64,000 nucleotides of DNA. Source: Marinobacter vinifirmus. GTDB lineage: Bacteria > Pseudomonadota > Gammaproteobacteria > Pseudomonadales > Oleiphilaceae. The DNA is taken from NCBI RefSeq assembly GCF_002258215.1, contig NZ_NEFY01000004.1, forward strand, positions 62,001 through 126,000, read 5' to 3'. This document shows, in pieces, positions 18,110 to 27,417 of the stretch (position 1 is the first letter of the stretch; the number at the start of each line of letters is the position of its first letter). The notes under the pieces are model-generated. The model saw nothing but the letters and a program-made list of their open reading frames with translations, did not search any database and was not told the DNA's origin. The position numbers and the translations under genes are program-made.

Positions 18110-19249
18110 ATGATTCCACGTACTCTGTTCGACGCCGATCTTGATGGCTTTCGCGATTCCGTTCGAAAGTTCCTGGAACAGGAAGCCGCGCCTTATCACG
18201 AGCAATGGGAAAAGGATGGCCAGGTCAGCCGCGAGCTCTGGCAAAAGGCGGGGGAGCTGGGCTTCCTGTGCCCGATGCTGCCGGAAGAGTACGGCGGCGT
18301 AGGGGCCGATTTCCGCTACTCGGCGGTGATCATGGAAGAAATCTCCCGGGCCGGTTTGTCCGGCATTGGCTGGGGGCTGCACTCCGATATTGTGGCGCCG
18401 TACATCCTGAACTACGGCTCGGAAGAGCAGAAGCAGAAGTACCTGCCGAAAATGGCCTCCGGTGAAATGATCACTGCCATCGCCATGACCGAGCCGGGCG
18501 CCGGTTCTGACCTGCAGGGCGTAAAGACCACCGCTATTCGTCAGGGCGACCACTACAATCTCAATGGCTCCAAAACGTTTATTACCAACGGCCAGCTGGC
18601 GGACCTGGTGATCGTTGTGGCCAAGACCGATCCCAAGGAAGGCGCCAAGGGCACCAGCCTGTTGCTGGTGGAAACCGCCTGGGAAGGTTTCGAGAAAGGC
18701 CAGAACCTGAACAAGGTGGGCATGAAGGCCCAGGACACCTCCGAGCTGTTCTTCCAGGATGTAAAAGTGCCGGCCGATAATCTGTTGGGCAGCATGGAAG
18801 GGCAGGGCTTCTTCCAGCTGATGCAGGAGTTGCCGGCGGAGCGCCTGCAAGTGGCTCTGACTGCCGTAGCCGCTGCCGAAGCAGCCTGGCAGTGGACCCT
18901 GGACTACGTGAAAGAGCGCAAAGCCTTCGGTAAACCGGTTATCGCGTTCCAGAACACCCGTTTCAAGCTGGCGGAGCTGAAAGCCGAAATCACGGCCGCC
19001 CGGGTGTTTACCGACCGCTGCCTTGAGCTGCACCTGGACAAGAAGCTGGATATCCCCACTGCAGCCATGCTCAAGCAGCACACCACAGACCTGCAGTGCA
19101 AGGTGATGGATGAATGTGTGCAGCTGCACGGCGGCTACGGCTATATGTGGGAATACCCCATTGCCAGGGCCTGGGCCGATTCGCGGGTGCAGCGCATCTA
19201 TGCCGGCACCAACGAAATCATGAAGGAAATCGTGGCTCGTTCATTCTGA
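18110..19249 (+). CDS. Acyl-CoA dehydrogenase
   Basis: 379 residues from ATG 18110 (GAGG upstream); an earlier in-frame ATG at 18038 lies within the hairpin leader. FAD-dependent acyl-CoA dehydrogenase with AMTEPGAGSDL, GSKTFITNG, QDTSELFFQDVKVP, LHGGYGYMWEYPIARAWAD and the C-terminal RIYAGTNEIM. The YAGT loop has Ala where SCAD/MCAD enzymes carry the catalytic Glu, as in long-chain and isovaleryl types, whose base lies elsewhere. Likely beta-oxidation of long or branched chains; substrate unproven. Monocistronic. Confidence 0.92.
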   Translation: MIPRTLFDADLDGFRDSVRKFLEQEAAPYHEQWEKDGQVSRELWQKAGELGFLCPMLPEEYGGVGADFRYSAVIMEEISRAGLSGIGWGLHSDIVAPYILNYGSEEQKQKYLPKMASGEMITAIAMTEPGAGSDLQGVKTTAIRQGDHYNLNGSKTFITNGQLADLVIVVAKTDPKEGAKGTSLLLVETAWEGFEKGQNLNKVGMKAQDTSELFFQDVKVPADNLLGSMEGQGFFQLMQELPAERLQVALTAVAAAEAAWQWTLDYVKERKAFGKPVIAFQNTRFKLAELKAEITAARVFTDRCLELHLDKKLDIPTAAMLKQHTTDLQCKVMDECVQLHGGYGYMWEYPIARAWADSRVQRIYAGTNEIMKEIVARSF

Positions 19250-19262
19250 GGGTTTTGACCCG

Positions 19263-19290
19263 GCTGGCCCCGACACCGTGCGGGGCCAGC
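19263..19290 (+). terminator. Putative terminator after acyl-CoA dehydrogenase gene
   Basis: A 10-bp GC stem GCTGGCCCCG/CGGGGCCAGC closes on an 8-nt loop (19273-19280), 13 bp past the stop. The following GCTTTACC is only weakly U-rich, so termination efficiency is uncertain. Confidence 0.5.
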
Positions 19291-19392
19291 GCTTTACCAA
19301 ACTTTACAATTTGCCAAGCCTGTCAAGGTCTCCCGGCGGTACATCCCCTAAAGTAGCGGCACAACCTCTAACAAGGATAACCGGTTGCCGCG

Positions 19393-21255
19393 ATGAAACG
19401 CCTGACTGCTCTCTCCGTTCCCCTGCTTACCCTTGCCATCGCCGGTTGTGGCGAAGAATCCGACCAGCTGCCCGTGGATGGCCGCGATTTCGATGGCGTG
19501 AACTACAGCGAACCGGCGCCGTACCAGGGGCGGGTGATTGATGGCTATCTGAGGAATGCCAGGGTGTGGCTGGATGTGAACGGTGATGGAAAGTACACCG
19601 CCGAGTCGTTCACTGTAGAGCTGGATAATGGCAATTCTGCGGTTATCGAAGGCGGCGAACCCATGGCCATGAGTGGTCAGGATGGCGCGTTCAGCCTGGA
19701 CCTTGCCGCTTTGCAGTTGTCACCCCAGGAAGGCCGACCGCTTGATCCACGGGACTACCCGCTGTTCGCAGCCGCTATTCCCGGAACCACGGTTGAGCAG
19801 ACCGAAGTGGGGGATCAGGCCATAGCCGTGGGCTATGTTTTGTCGGCTAATCCCGGTGTCCGCAATGTAACGCCGCTGACCACCCTGGCCCGTTACCAGA
19901 CGGCATTGGAGTTGATGCCCGGGGGCGATCTGGGCGAGAGCCTGGCTGGCATCAACGTGACTGCGGATTATATCCGTGGGCAGGATGACCGGGCCCATGC
20001 CTATGCCCGGGCACTGGTGAAGTTTATGACACAGCAGGTGGCAAGCAGCATGCCCGAAAGGGCGGGCGCAGAGCTTAGCCTGAGCCCGGAAGAGGCCCGG
20101 CTTCTGGGCACTTCCCTGTTGCGGCACGCTCCGGCGGTAATTACGGCCGTAGATCAGGCGGCTGGCGATGACTACTCCAGAGTGGCGATCGATACTCTGG
20201 AACTTCCGGATGTCACCGTCAGTATCACCGACCCGCAGGTGCTGACGGGGCAGCAGGTCTTTGCTCGTGCGGAAAGTAGTGAGCTGCCAGTGGCACCGGA
20301 TGACCTGGTTGCCTCAACCGGGCTTGAGTTTGAGTACGGTGAAGACGGGCGGCTGGCCAGAATTGCGGCGAATGGCTGCCTGGCTCTGTCGATGCCGGAA
20401 CTGGCCCGGCTGATTGATGCGGGTGGTTATATGGGCAGGCTTTCTACCCAGTGGCTGCCCTCGGTATCCCTCGCGCCAGCGGGTTGGGATGCGTTCAATC
20501 CTGAAAACGATCCCGACCAGGTAGTGGATGAAACTCTGACCTTTGACTGGGATGCCCGGATAATCGAATTCCAGACGTCGACACTTTGCCATGCAGCCAG
20601 GGGCATCGAACCGGCGTCCACCGAGCTTGGAGCCGGAGCGGAGGTTAGCTATAGCTGGAGTGAGCAGGACGGTGCAATTTCGGAGCTTGTTGCGACAGTC
20701 GGTGGCGTTGGTGCGGACGCGGGGGTTGTCTACCGGTTAGCCCCGGGTTCTGGGGAGTTGGTGGCCGATTACACTATTACCAAAGATGACCAGCCACTCG
20801 AGTCTGTTGAACTGCAGGGCGGGCCTGCTGACTGTGGGCCTCTTGACGACGAAACCGCAAAGGAAAACTTTGTTGTGACAGCAATCCAGAGCTATTTGTT
20901 TTCCGGTTACGAGCCACAGCCGACAACCTTTACCGACCTGGCGTTCGAATACGATACCCGGACGTTTTCGGCCGACAGTGTTGAGGTAGAGGTCAATCGC
21001 CTCCTGCGCTACGCCTTCCTGGATCCGGCGCTGGCCGGTTCGGGCAATGTGGCGGCAGACGCCGGGTTCCAGTGGTTACTGCACTACGACGCCACGCCGG
21101 ATGTAAATGCTCCGAACCTGATCCGGGAGGCTTATCTGTCTGATTATTCTGTGCAGAGTTGCGGAACCGGCAGGCCCGCGCCAGCCAGGGTCTATGCGAA
21201 GGTCGAGTACAGTTACATGAAGTTATCCGAGTATTTACTGGAAGCAATCCAATAA
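19393..21255 (+). CDS. Predicted lipoprotein of unknown function
   Basis: 620 residues, not recognised. The signal peptide ends in a lipobox LAIAGC with Cys19, so the protein is probably anchored in the outer membrane. Residues ~45-70 contain GRVIDGYLRNARVWLDVNGDGKY, a pattern seen in bacterial surface proteins where DVNGDG resembles a calcium-binding EF-hand/dockerin loop. VTPLTTLARYQ near residue 160 also recurs in such proteins. The rest is acidic and beta-rich with few cysteines (about four after the lipid one). Transcribed alone, between a putative terminator and tRNA-Leu. Confidence 0.8.
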   Translation: MKRLTALSVPLLTLAIAGCGEESDQLPVDGRDFDGVNYSEPAPYQGRVIDGYLRNARVWLDVNGDGKYTAESFTVELDNGNSAVIEGGEPMAMSGQDGAFSLDLAALQLSPQEGRPLDPRDYPLFAAAIPGTTVEQTEVGDQAIAVGYVLSANPGVRNVTPLTTLARYQTALELMPGGDLGESLAGINVTADYIRGQDDRAHAYARALVKFMTQQVASSMPERAGAELSLSPEEARLLGTSLLRHAPAVITAVDQAAGDDYSRVAIDTLELPDVTVSITDPQVLTGQQVFARAESSELPVAPDDLVASTGLEFEYGEDGRLARIAANGCLALSMPELARLIDAGGYMGRLSTQWLPSVSLAPAGWDAFNPENDPDQVVDETLTFDWDARIIEFQTSTLCHAARGIEPASTELGAGAEVSYSWSEQDGAISELVATVGGVGADAGVVYRLAPGSGELVADYTITKDDQPLESVELQGGPADCGPLDDETAKENFVVTAIQSYLFSGYEPQPTTFTDLAFEYDTRTFSADSVEVEVNRLLRYAFLDPALAGSGNVAADAGFQWLLHYDATPDVNAPNLIREAYLSDYSVQSCGTGRPAPARVYAKVEYSYMKLSEYLLEAIQ

Positions 21256-21443
21256 GAGTCAGGCAGATGCCGGGTGACGCTGAGCGCCCGGCAGCTCATG
21301 CAGGATGATTGGGAGCGAACGCACAAGGTAAACAAACGCAGAAAAACCGACAGCAGGCCGTTTGGCTTGGTCAGTGGCGTATTGCGCTTTTAAGGCTTTG
21401 TAAGGAATCTTGAAGGATTCTTGCCATTTCCTGTGGAAGGAAA

Positions 21444-21530
21444 TGGTGCCGAGGAGAGGACTTGAACCTCCACGGGGTTGCCCCCACTAGCACCTGAAGC
21501 TAGCGTGTCTACCAATTTCACCACCTCGGC
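21444..21530 (-). tRNA. tRNA-Leu(CAG)
   Basis: 87 nt including an encoded CCA (complement at 21444-21446). The acceptor stem GCCGAGG pairs with CCTCGGC; the anticodon loop TTCAGGT holds CAG; a long variable arm typical of class II tRNA-Leu and the TTCAAGTC T-loop are present. Flanked by the lipoprotein gene and rnr, transcribed opposite to both. Confidence 0.95.
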
Positions 21531-21782
21531 AGGTGATTTGCAGATTCGCTGTTAGTCTATTGAAAACTTAGCGTTTCTGCCAGTCCGGTGAGGTGTTCCC
21601 CTCAACCGATGGCGCGTACTTTAATGATTCCGTTCGGGGCTGTCAAACATTTTTTCAAAAAAGTTTTCGCCGTATTTGTGCCTATTAATTGTCCCCTGGT
21701 TAGGCAGGTTCGACATACCAACGTTATACTGCAGGGATAATGAATTCCGCCGCAGTATCGCGGCCAGATAGCAAGGATCCGA
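21531..21782. other. Gap between tRNA-Leu and rnr
   Basis: 252 bp with no gene seen. It must carry the tRNA-Leu promoter (a weak TAGACT -10 candidate near 21556-21561 on the minus strand) and the rnr promoter. For rnr, TATACT around 21725 and GATAAT around 21737 are -10-like, but no convincing -35 is visible. An A/T-rich patch lies near 21650-21670. Confidence 0.35.
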
Positions 21783-24236
21783 ATGGTTTCCAGGAAGAAA
21801 GAACACAAAGACCCTCACGCCAGTCGCGAGGCTCAGAAATACGAAAACCCCATCCAGAGCCGGGAGTTTATTCTCCAGCACCTGAAAGAGCGGGGGGCAC
21901 CGGCCACCCATGAGACTCTGTGCCAGGAGCTTGGGCAAACTTCCGAGGAAGGTATAGAAGCCCTTCGCCGCAGGCTGATTGCCATGTGCCGCGACGGGCA
22001 GCTGATTTGTAACCGCCGGGATGCGTTCCTGCCTATAGAAGAAGCAGACCTGGTAACCGGCCGGGTGGTCGGGCATCGGGACGGCTTCGGTTTCCTGATT
22101 CCTGATGATGGCGGTTCCGACCTGTTTCTCACCGCGCGCCAGATGCGCCAGGTGTTTCACGGTGACCGTGTAGCTGCGCGGGTTGACCAGGTGGATGACC
22201 GTGGTCGCCGGGAAGGCAAAATTGTTGAAGTGCTCGAGCACCGTACCGAACAGATCGTTGGCCGCTTCTTCAAGGAAAGCGGTATTACCTTCGTGGTGCC
22301 CGAGAATGCCCGTATCAACCAGGAAATCCTGGTTCCGGACGAGCACGTAGGCAAGGCGGTGCATGGTCAGTATGTAGTCGTACAGATTCTGCGTCAGCCG
22401 ACAATCCGTACCCAGCCGACAGGGCAGGTTGTCGAAATCCTGGGTGAGCACATGGCGCCCGGGATGGAAATTGATGTGGCCATCCGTTCCTACGAGATTC
22501 CCCACAGCTGGCCGTCCGCCGTGGGTGAGCAGGCAGCAGCGATTCCTGCCGAAGTGGCAGAGAAGGACAAAGCCAACCGGGTGGATATCCGCAATATGCG
22601 GCTGGTGACCATCGACGACGAAAGCGCCCGGGATTTCGATGACGCCATCTATTGCGAGCCTCGCCCCCGTGGCGGCTACCGCCTGGTAGTGGCGATTGCC
22701 GACGTATCCCACTATGTGCGTCCGGGTTCCCCGCTCGACGAAGAAGCCATTCAGCGTGGCAACTCGGTTTACTTCCCGGATCATGTTGTGCCCATGCTGC
22801 CGGAGAAGCTCTCCAATGGCCTGTGCTCCCTGAATCCGGGCGTGGATCGTCTGTGTATGGTGGCGGATATGACCATCAGTGCCGCTGGTAATATCAGTGG
22901 TTACACCTTCTACCAGGCGGTGATGCGCAGCCATGCCCGGCTGACCTACAACAAGGTCAGTGCCATGCTGGAGCACCCGGATACCGAGCAGGGCTACAAG
23001 CTCAGCAGCCATTACGCTGATTTGTTGCCGCACCTGCATAACCTGTATGAACTGTACAAGCTGCTGCGCCGTGCCCGAACCGAGCGGGGCGCCATCGATT
23101 TCGAAACCACCGAAACCAAGATTGTGTTCGATCCCGAGCGCAAGATTGAGGAAATTGTTCCGGTGCACAGGAACGATGCCCACAAGATTGTGGAAGAGTG
23201 CATGCTGTGCGCCAACGTGGCGACGGCGCGGTTCCTGAAAAAACACAAGATGCCGGCGCTTTACCGGGTACATGATGGCCCGTCGGAAGAGCGTCTGGGC
23301 AACCTGCGCCTGTTCCTGGGCGAGCTGGGTTTGCAGCTGGGTGGCGGTGACAAGCCCACCTCCAGAGATTACCAGCAGTTGCTGGAGCAGGTGGCGGATC
23401 GCCCGGATGCCAATGTCATCCAGATGGTGATGCTGCGCTCCCTGAGCCAGGCGGTCTACAGCCCGGAAGAAGCGGGCCACTTCGGCCTGGGCTTCCCCAG
23501 CTATACCCACTTTACGTCGCCGATTCGCCGCTACCCGGATTTGATTGTGCATCGGGCTATCAAGTCCCGCATCCATAATCCGGAAGTGACCAAGGATGTG
23601 GTCTCACCCAAGGTGGCGGATCCGCAGCTGGCAGAGTACCCCTATGACCTCGCCAAAATGGAACAGCTTGGTGAGCATTGTTCCATGACCGAGCGCCGGG
23701 CCGATGACGCCACCCGGGATGTGATGGCGTGGCTGAAGTGCGAATTCCTGCGTGACCACGTGGGCGAGGAGTACAACGGTGTGATTGCCGCCGTGGTGCC
23801 TTTCGGTTTCTTTGTGGAGCTGTCTGATATCTACATCGAAGGCCTGGTGCACGTTTCCACCCTAAGTGGTGACTACTTCCACCACGATGCCGCCAAGCAT
23901 CGCCTGATCGGCGAGCGCACGGCAGTCAGCTTCCGCCTGGGTGATGAAGTGCGTGTGAAGGTGGTGCGGGTCGACCTGGAAGATCGCAAGATTGACCTGG
24001 AGCTGGTCAGCACCCCGAAGAAGCGCACGGCAGACCGCGATGCCCTGGATATGTCCAAGCGTGAGTCCCGTGGTCGGGGCGATCGTGCAGGCAAGGGTGG
24101 TAAAGGCGGTAAGCGTACCGGCAAGCCGGCCAGTGCCAAGGAAAAGCTGGCGGCTGAAGCGGCCAGGGACGCAGCGCGCAAAGGTGGCAAGGGCAAGTCT
24201 CCGGCGGCAGGCAAGAAGCGCAAGCCCCGCAAGTAA
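21783..24236 (+). CDS. rnr: Ribonuclease R
   Basis: 817 residues, the usual size. A 3'-5' exoribonuclease that degrades structured RNA. In order: N-terminal helix-turn-helix, cold-shock domains, the RNB catalytic domain with metal-binding IDDESARDFDDAIY, the conserved GFPSYTHFTSPIRRYPDL, an S1 domain (GEEYNGVIAAVVPFGFFVEL), and a Lys/Gly-rich C-terminal tail that aids RNA binding. Paired with rlmB as in E. coli, with 25 bp between them. Confidence 0.97.
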   Translation: MVSRKKEHKDPHASREAQKYENPIQSREFILQHLKERGAPATHETLCQELGQTSEEGIEALRRRLIAMCRDGQLICNRRDAFLPIEEADLVTGRVVGHRDGFGFLIPDDGGSDLFLTARQMRQVFHGDRVAARVDQVDDRGRREGKIVEVLEHRTEQIVGRFFKESGITFVVPENARINQEILVPDEHVGKAVHGQYVVVQILRQPTIRTQPTGQVVEILGEHMAPGMEIDVAIRSYEIPHSWPSAVGEQAAAIPAEVAEKDKANRVDIRNMRLVTIDDESARDFDDAIYCEPRPRGGYRLVVAIADVSHYVRPGSPLDEEAIQRGNSVYFPDHVVPMLPEKLSNGLCSLNPGVDRLCMVADMTISAAGNISGYTFYQAVMRSHARLTYNKVSAMLEHPDTEQGYKLSSHYADLLPHLHNLYELYKLLRRARTERGAIDFETTETKIVFDPERKIEEIVPVHRNDAHKIVEECMLCANVATARFLKKHKMPALYRVHDGPSEERLGNLRLFLGELGLQLGGGDKPTSRDYQQLLEQVADRPDANVIQMVMLRSLSQAVYSPEEAGHFGLGFPSYTHFTSPIRRYPDLIVHRAIKSRIHNPEVTKDVVSPKVADPQLAEYPYDLAKMEQLGEHCSMTERRADDATRDVMAWLKCEFLRDHVGEEYNGVIAAVVPFGFFVELSDIYIEGLVHVSTLSGDYFHHDAAKHRLIGERTAVSFRLGDEVRVKVVRVDLEDRKIDLELVSTPKKRTADRDALDMSKRESRGRGDRAGKGGKGGKRTGKPASAKEKLAAEAARDAARKGGKGKSPAAGKKRKPRK

Positions 24237-24261
24237 CCAGTTACACAGGAATTGATCGTTA

Positions 24262-24999
24262 GTGTCTCAGGAATATGTATTTGGCTGGCACGCAGTGGAT
24301 GCGGTGCTGAAGCGGGAGCCGGAACGGCTTCAGCAGGTATGGATCCAGACCGGACGGCAGGACAAGCGCGTAAAATCGGTGACCGATGCCCTGGATGGCC
24401 TGGGTGTGCGCTGGAAAGTAGTGCACCGCCGGGAGCTGGATGAACGCGTGTCCGGCGTCCACCAGGGTATTGTGGCGGCCGTGGCGGAAAGCCGTGAATG
24501 GACGGAAGACGACCTGCTGGCCCAGCTGTCCAATAGCGACAAGCCGCCGTTTTTGCTGGTCCTTGATGGCGTAACCGACCCGCACAATCTCGGTGCCTGC
24601 ATGCGCACCGCAGATGCGGTCGGCGTCCAGGCGGTTATTGTGCCCAAGGACAAGTCCGCCTCGCTCACACCGGTGGCCCGTAAAGTGGCCTGTGGTGCGG
24701 CAGAAACCGTGCCCTTTGTGCGCGTAACCAACCTGGCCCGCTTCCTGCGGGAGCTGAAGGATCTGGGGGTGTGGCTGATCGGCACCGCCGGTGAAGCCGA
24801 TGCCGGCCTTTACCAGGCTGATTTCAAGGGGCCGGTAGCGCTGGTTATGGGGGCTGAAGGCAAGGGCATGCGCCGGCTGACCCGGGAACACTGCGACCAG
24901 CTTATCAACATCCCCATGCAGGGCCATGTCGACAGCCTGAACGTGTCGGTGGCTACCGGCGTTTGCCTGTACGAAGCCCTGCGCCAGCGACTCGGTTAA
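24262..24999 (+). CDS. rlmB: 23S rRNA (guanosine-2251 2'-O) methyltransferase
   Basis: 245 residues from a GTG start (MSQEYVFGWHAVDAVL); E. coli RlmB is 243. A SpoU-class SPOUT methyltransferase that modifies G2251 in the 50S P-loop. Motifs: LVLDGVTDPHNLGACMRTADA, VMGAEGKGMRRLTRE and IPMQGHVDSLNVSVATGV. It follows rnr and probably shares its transcript; the rpsF promoter begins 4 bp after its stop. Confidence 0.96.
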   Translation: MSQEYVFGWHAVDAVLKREPERLQQVWIQTGRQDKRVKSVTDALDGLGVRWKVVHRRELDERVSGVHQGIVAAVAESREWTEDDLLAQLSNSDKPPFLLVLDGVTDPHNLGACMRTADAVGVQAVIVPKDKSASLTPVARKVACGAAETVPFVRVTNLARFLRELKDLGVWLIGTAGEADAGLYQADFKGPVALVMGAEGKGMRRLTREHCDQLINIPMQGHVDSLNVSVATGVCLYEALRQRLG

Positions 25000-25002
25000 T
25001 CC

Positions 25003-25031
25003 TTGCACTGCAGGCCCCTTGGGCCTAGAAT
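25003..25031 (+). promoter_or_regulatory. Promoter of the rpsF operon
   Basis: TTGCAC (25003-25008), a 17-bp spacer and TAGAAT (25026-25031) form a good sigma-70 promoter. The predicted transcript would have a long leader of about 200 nt before rpsF. Confidence 0.65.
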
Positions 25032-25169
25032 ACGTGACCCCTTTTTTAAGGGGCGGTTTTGTATTGCCTGTATTCCGGGCTGCAAAACGCCGCTTTTGAT
25101 CTGGCCTTACCCGTAAGTGCCTAGTTGATAAAGCAAAAAAGAAGCCGGCAGCTTTGCTGTCACCTCCTT

Positions 25170-25217
25170 GCTTTCACGCTGGGTCGCGGTCCGGAAGGAT
25201 CGCCGAAAGAAGAAAGC
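25170..25217 (+). promoter_or_regulatory. Structured rpsF leader, candidate S6:S18 autoregulatory element
   Basis: GCTTTC (25170-25175) pairs with GAAAGC (25212-25217). Inside, GCGGTCC/GGATCGC (25186-25192/25197-25203) closes on a GGAA tetraloop. Known bacterial rpsF leaders contain a paired element with an unpaired CCG that binds the S6-S18 heterodimer; a CCG occurs here at 25191-25193 and at 25203-25205. The structure is seen by eye; the assignment is inference. Confidence 0.4.
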
Positions 25218-25240
25218 TGTTTAACCCGTAGGGAGAACTC

Positions 25241-25657
25241 ATGCGTCACTACGAAATCGTTTTCATGGTACATCCGGATCAGAGCGAGCAGGTGCCCGCG
25301 ATGATCGAGCGTTATACCAGCGTCATCACTGAAGATGGCGGTAAGGTACATCGCCTGGAAGATTGGGGCCGTCGTCACCTGGCATACCCGATCAACAAGA
25401 TTCACAAGGCTCACTACGTACTGATGAACGCCGAATGTTCACAGGCCGCTATGGACGAGCTGACTCATAACTTCCGGTTCAACGATGCCATCATCCGTGA
25501 CCTGATTCTGCGTCGCGACGAGGCTGTTACCGACATGTCTCCGATGAAAGCCGCTGAGTCCCGCGAGGACCGTCGTTCCGGCGGAGACGATCGTCCGCGT
25601 CGTTCAGCTGATTCTGACGACCGTCAGAGCAGCGCATCCCAGGACGAAGAAGAGTAA
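25241..25657 (+). CDS. rpsF: 30S ribosomal protein bS6
   Basis: 138 residues. The N-terminus [17 protein letters not shown] and the central [21 protein letters not shown] with HKAHYVLMN are typical of bS6. The last ~40 residues are a charged, disordered Arg/Asp/Glu tail; in E. coli the equivalent tail is glutamylated by RimK, whose gene lies at 58224 here. bS6 pairs with bS18 on the platform of the 30S subunit. Confidence 0.97.
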   Translation: MRHYEIVFMVHPDQSEQVPAMIERYTSVITEDGGKVHRLEDWGRRHLAYPINKIHKAHYVLMNAECSQAAMDELTHNFRFNDAIIRDLILRRDEAVTDMSPMKAAESREDRRSGGDDRPRRSADSDDRQSSASQDEEE

Positions 25658-25681
25658 TTAACCGGAGTTAGGAGTTACGTT

Positions 25682-25912
25682 ATGGCTCGTTTTTTCAGAC
25701 GTCGTAAGTTCTGTCGTTTCACGGCAGAAGGTGTTAAAGAGATCGATTACAAAGATCTGGACACCCTGAAAGGCTACATCACTGAAACCGGCAAAATCGT
25801 GCCCAGCCGCATCACCGGCACCAAAGCACGTTATCAGCGTCAGCTGGCTACCGCTATCAAGCGTGCCCGCTACCTGGCACTGCTGCCGTATACGGACAGC
25901 CACGATCACTAA
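25682..25912 (+). CDS. rpsR: 30S ribosomal protein bS18
   Basis: 76 residues with [47 protein letters not shown], the standard bS18 core. It binds next to bS6. PriB, found between rpsF and rpsR in enterobacteria, is absent here as in Pseudomonas. Confidence 0.97.
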   Translation: MARFFRRRKFCRFTAEGVKEIDYKDLDTLKGYITETGKIVPSRITGTKARYQRQLATAIKRARYLALLPYTDSHDH

Positions 25913-25937
25913 GCACAGATAGACAGGACCCGGGACC

Positions 25938-26804
25938 ATGCGTGCACTGGCACAGTATGTAATGCGCGGTCCCATGCAGGCCGGCGGGGTTGCGGCAGTT
26001 GCGACTGCATTACCCTTGCTGTTCTGGATTGGCGCAGCAGTTATCGGCCTGGTCATTTTACGACTGGGCATCCGGCAGGGGCTGAACATCGGTCTCTGGG
26101 CAGTACTACCCGCACTGGGTTGGGCCACCTTCGGGCAGGATCCGACCGCGTTGGTGGTGCTGTTGCAGGTGATGCTGATGGCGTCGATTCTCAGAATATC
26201 GCTGTCCTGGGAGAGAGCGCTGCTGTCGGGCGCCTTTCTGATGATACTGACAGGGCTGATGATGCCCTTGATGTATCCGGCACTGCTGGACGAACTGGTC
26301 CAGGCCGGTGTCGGGTTTTACGAGCAATACAACGCCGAGGTGGCGCGGTCACTGGGCAGCGAACTTGAGCTGATCATCCGCAACACCATGAACGCCAGTA
26401 TGGCGGGCACCTATTTCGCCACGGCCATTGGTATGACAATGCTGGCGAGGGCATGGCAGGCGGGGCTGTATAACCCCGGAGGTTTCCGCAAGGAATTCCA
26501 TGCCCTGAGGTTGTCGCCGGCCATTGCGGTTGTGTGCGCTGTCACCATGGTGATAGGCCCGCTACTGGGGCTCAATTCCATGCTGCTGGCATGGGCTGCG
26601 GGAACACCGCTGTTCATCGCTTCGCTGGCACTGGTGCACGGGTTTGTTGGTCGTAAACAGTGGGGCGGGCAGGCATTGGTAGCATTCTACGTGCTACTGG
26701 TTCTGCTGGGTCCGAGTCTGATGATGCTTTTGTTGGTTCTGGCTTTTGTGGATAGCTGGCTGGATATCCGGGGGCGAATAAAACCCGCCGGGCCGGCTGA
26801 ATAA
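25938..26804 (+). CDS. DUF2232 (YybS-like) membrane protein
   Basis: 288 residues with about seven or eight membrane segments and a short cytosolic Pro/Arg tail. It occupies the place between bS18 and bL9 where Pseudomonas encodes a similar membrane protein; Gram-positive YybS is likewise near rplI. Function unknown. The 25-bp gap to rpsR and 20-bp gap to rplI place it inside the ribosomal-protein operon. Confidence 0.8.
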   Translation: MRALAQYVMRGPMQAGGVAAVATALPLLFWIGAAVIGLVILRLGIRQGLNIGLWAVLPALGWATFGQDPTALVVLLQVMLMASILRISLSWERALLSGAFLMILTGLMMPLMYPALLDELVQAGVGFYEQYNAEVARSLGSELELIIRNTMNASMAGTYFATAIGMTMLARAWQAGLYNPGGFRKEFHALRLSPAIAVVCAVTMVIGPLLGLNSMLLAWAAGTPLFIASLALVHGFVGRKQWGGQALVAFYVLLVLLGPSLMMLLLVLAFVDSWLDIRGRIKPAGPAE

Positions 26805-26824
26805 AGCACGAAGAGGTTAACGAG

Positions 26825-27271
26825 ATGGAAGTTATTCTGCTCGAGAAAGTAGCAAACCTTGGCTCCCTGGGTGACAAGGTAAAGGTTAAGGCCGGTTACG
26901 GTCGTAATTTCCTGCTGCCGTATGGCAAGGCTGTTCCTGCCACGGCTGCAAACGTACAGGCGTTCGAAGAGCGTCGTGCCGAGCTGGAAAAAGCTGCCGC
27001 TGAGAAGCTGGCCGCTGCCCAGGCCCGTGCCGAGGCTCTGGAAGGTGCGTCCTTCACCATCAGCTCCAAGGCTGGTGAAGAAGGCAAGCTGTTCGGTTCT
27101 ATCGGTGTTCGTGACATCGCAGAAGCTGTTTCTGCCGGTGGCACTGAAGTCGAGAAGAGCGAAGTTCGTCTGCCGGAAGGTCCGCTCCGGACTGTCGGCG
27201 AGTTCGACATCGAACTGCAGCTGCACACTGATGTTGAAGTTACTATCAAGCTGGCGGTTGTTGCCGAGTAA
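26825..27271 (+). CDS. rplI: 50S ribosomal protein bL9
   Basis: 148 residues. The N-terminal domain [32 protein letters not shown] is diagnostic, followed by the long connecting helix and the C-terminal RNA-binding domain with [16 protein letters not shown]. It ends at a GC-rich hairpin before dnaB. Confidence 0.97.
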   Translation: MEVILLEKVANLGSLGDKVKVKAGYGRNFLLPYGKAVPATAANVQAFEERRAELEKAAAEKLAAAQARAEALEGASFTISSKAGEEGKLFGSIGVRDIAEAVSAGGTEVEKSEVRLPEGPLRTVGEFDIELQLHTDVEVTIKLAVVAE

Positions 27272-27330
27272 TCGGTAGCCGCTACAGGTAGCTTCAAAGG
27301 AGCTGAAACCCCGGGTTTCAGTTTCCCCAG

Positions 27331-27370
27331 ACGGGCCCGAACCGGAGACGGTTTCGGGCCCGTTGCTTTC
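27331..27370 (+). terminator. Intrinsic terminator after rplI
   Basis: Arms ACGGGCCCGA (27331-27340) and TCGGGCCCGT (27354-27363), extended by ACC/GGT, form a strong stem followed by TGCTTTCT. It separates the rpsF operon from dnaB, whose promoter must lie in the next ~50 bp. Confidence 0.75.
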
Positions 27371-27417
27371 TGGTATTCTTGTACTCCCGTATTCCCATTT
27401 CAATGTTGTCGGTATTT

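Noticed and set aside
21424..21446. Hairpin CCATTTCC/GGAAATGG touching the tRNA-Leu 3' end
   Set aside because: It includes part of the CCA end and has no U-tract, so a terminator cannot be claimed.
21621..23576. 651-codon open frame antisense to rnr
   Set aside because: Lies opposite a complete RNase R; no signal, motif or ribosome site of its own.
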